Shown: in pieces, positions 63,928 through 64,000 of the stretch
Layout of the letters: every line of letters begins with the position of its first letter
Position numbering within the stretch: position 1 is the first letter of the stretch
From: an uncultured Bacteroidales bacterium
GTDB taxonomy: Bacteria > Bacteroidota > Bacteroidia > Bacteroidales > Paludibacteraceae
Length of the DNA stretch: 64,000 nt
Assembly (NCBI GenBank): GCA_902762355.1
Contig: CACWNR010000002.1
Location: forward strand, 82,012-146,011
Reading direction: 5' to 3'
Translations under genes and position numbers: made by a program
Notes under the pieces: model-generated
Database searches by the model: none
Told to the model about the DNA's origin: nothing
The model's input: only the letters and a program-made list of their open reading frames with translations

Positions 63928-64000
63928 TGTAATGAACCCCAAAAGTTGAACACAAAACTTTTGGGGTTTGTTATATGTATAAGAAACATCCTTATGAAGA
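63928..64000 (+). mobile_element. Left end of a probable IS3-type insertion sequence (cut by window end)
   Basis: The end starts TGTAATGAACCCCAAAAGTT, which resembles IS3/IS150-group terminal repeats. It holds an inverted repeat AACCCCAAAAGTT ... AACTTTTGGGGTT (63935-63968), and an ATG opens at 63975. The remainder lies beyond the window, so this rests on end sequence only. Confidence 0.55.
63975..64000 (+). CDS. Start of probable transposase (partial)
   Basis: Eight complete codons (MYKKHPYE) are visible after the putative IS left end, and the window then stops. The assignment rests on position behind the terminal repeat, not on the residues. Confidence 0.4.

Noticed and set aside
63789-63989. 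Minus-strand frame across the Fic promoter and IS end
   Set aside because: It covers the promoter and the inverted repeat and has no recognisable feature.
1-64000. Polysaccharide utilisation locus
   Set aside because: There is no SusC/SusD pair or glycoside hydrolase; LamG and BACON domains alone do not define one.

Overview
The window comes from a member of the Bacteroidota, almost certainly order Bacteroidales; I cannot place it lower. Supporting evidence: at least a dozen promoters follow the Bacteroidota vegetative layout TTG-N20-TAnnTTTG, there is a type IX secretion (T9SS) lipoprotein GldJ and a cargo protein with a classical T9SS sorting tail, and there are BspA-type leucine-rich repeat proteins, an AraC/TPR 'hybrid' regulator and several AAA/DUF4143 ATPases. 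Base composition is near 50% GC. Almost all surface genes lie on the minus strand.

Layout. 1-7.3 kb: the N-terminal 2,438 residues of a giant secreted choice-of-anchor-J/fibronectin-III protein, cut by the window start. 7.6-9.6 kb: gcvH and gldJ. 10.1-11.6 kb: folP and cdaA (c-di-AMP synthase). 11.5-14.9 kb: an outer-membrane protein, metG and tRNA-Met. 15.0-19.6 kb: an overlapping nucleoside/replication operon tdk-priA-nucleoside kinase-add. 19.6-21.7 kb: a 2-hydroxyacid dehydrogenase and an AAA ATPase. 22.3-25.5 kb: an accessory islet of very small genes, several of them mutual paralogues, separated by long RNA-like hairpins. 25.6-32 kb: two BspA-like/InlB-repeat surface proteins. 32.3-37.3 kb: a second AAA ATPase, an AraC/TPR regulator, an orphan T9SS-tail fragment and an OmpA protein. 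37.7-49.2 kb: a surface-protein operon whose largest gene is broken by two single-base losses in C4 tracts. 49.5-51.5 kb: a third AAA ATPase, a structured intergenic element and the stump of a fourth ATPase. 51.6-62.5 kb: an operon headed by a 3,059-residue LamG/BACON protein. 62.7-63.8 kb: a Fic-domain protein. The last ~70 bases look like the left end of an IS3-type insertion sequence.

How it fits together. Housekeeping genes (folate, c-di-AMP, Met-tRNA, nucleotide salvage, replication restart) are interleaved with a large T9SS-dependent surface repertoire: one giant cargo ends in a canonical T9SS type-A tail, and at least four others end in a short shared tail that may be a second sorting or anchoring signal. 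Two of the surface operons share a promoter plus a ~54-bp upstream block and are probably co-regulated.

The most interesting unexplained signals are (i) a dispersed noncoding element found twice in full and once truncated, with a conserved hairpin core, a long imperfect hairpin and a covarying terminal hairpin; (ii) the small-gene islet; and (iii) inverted-repeat elements associated with the DUF4143 ATPase genes. Three frames are broken in a way that one extra base in a homopolymer would repair, so base-calling error must be excluded before calling them pseudogenes.
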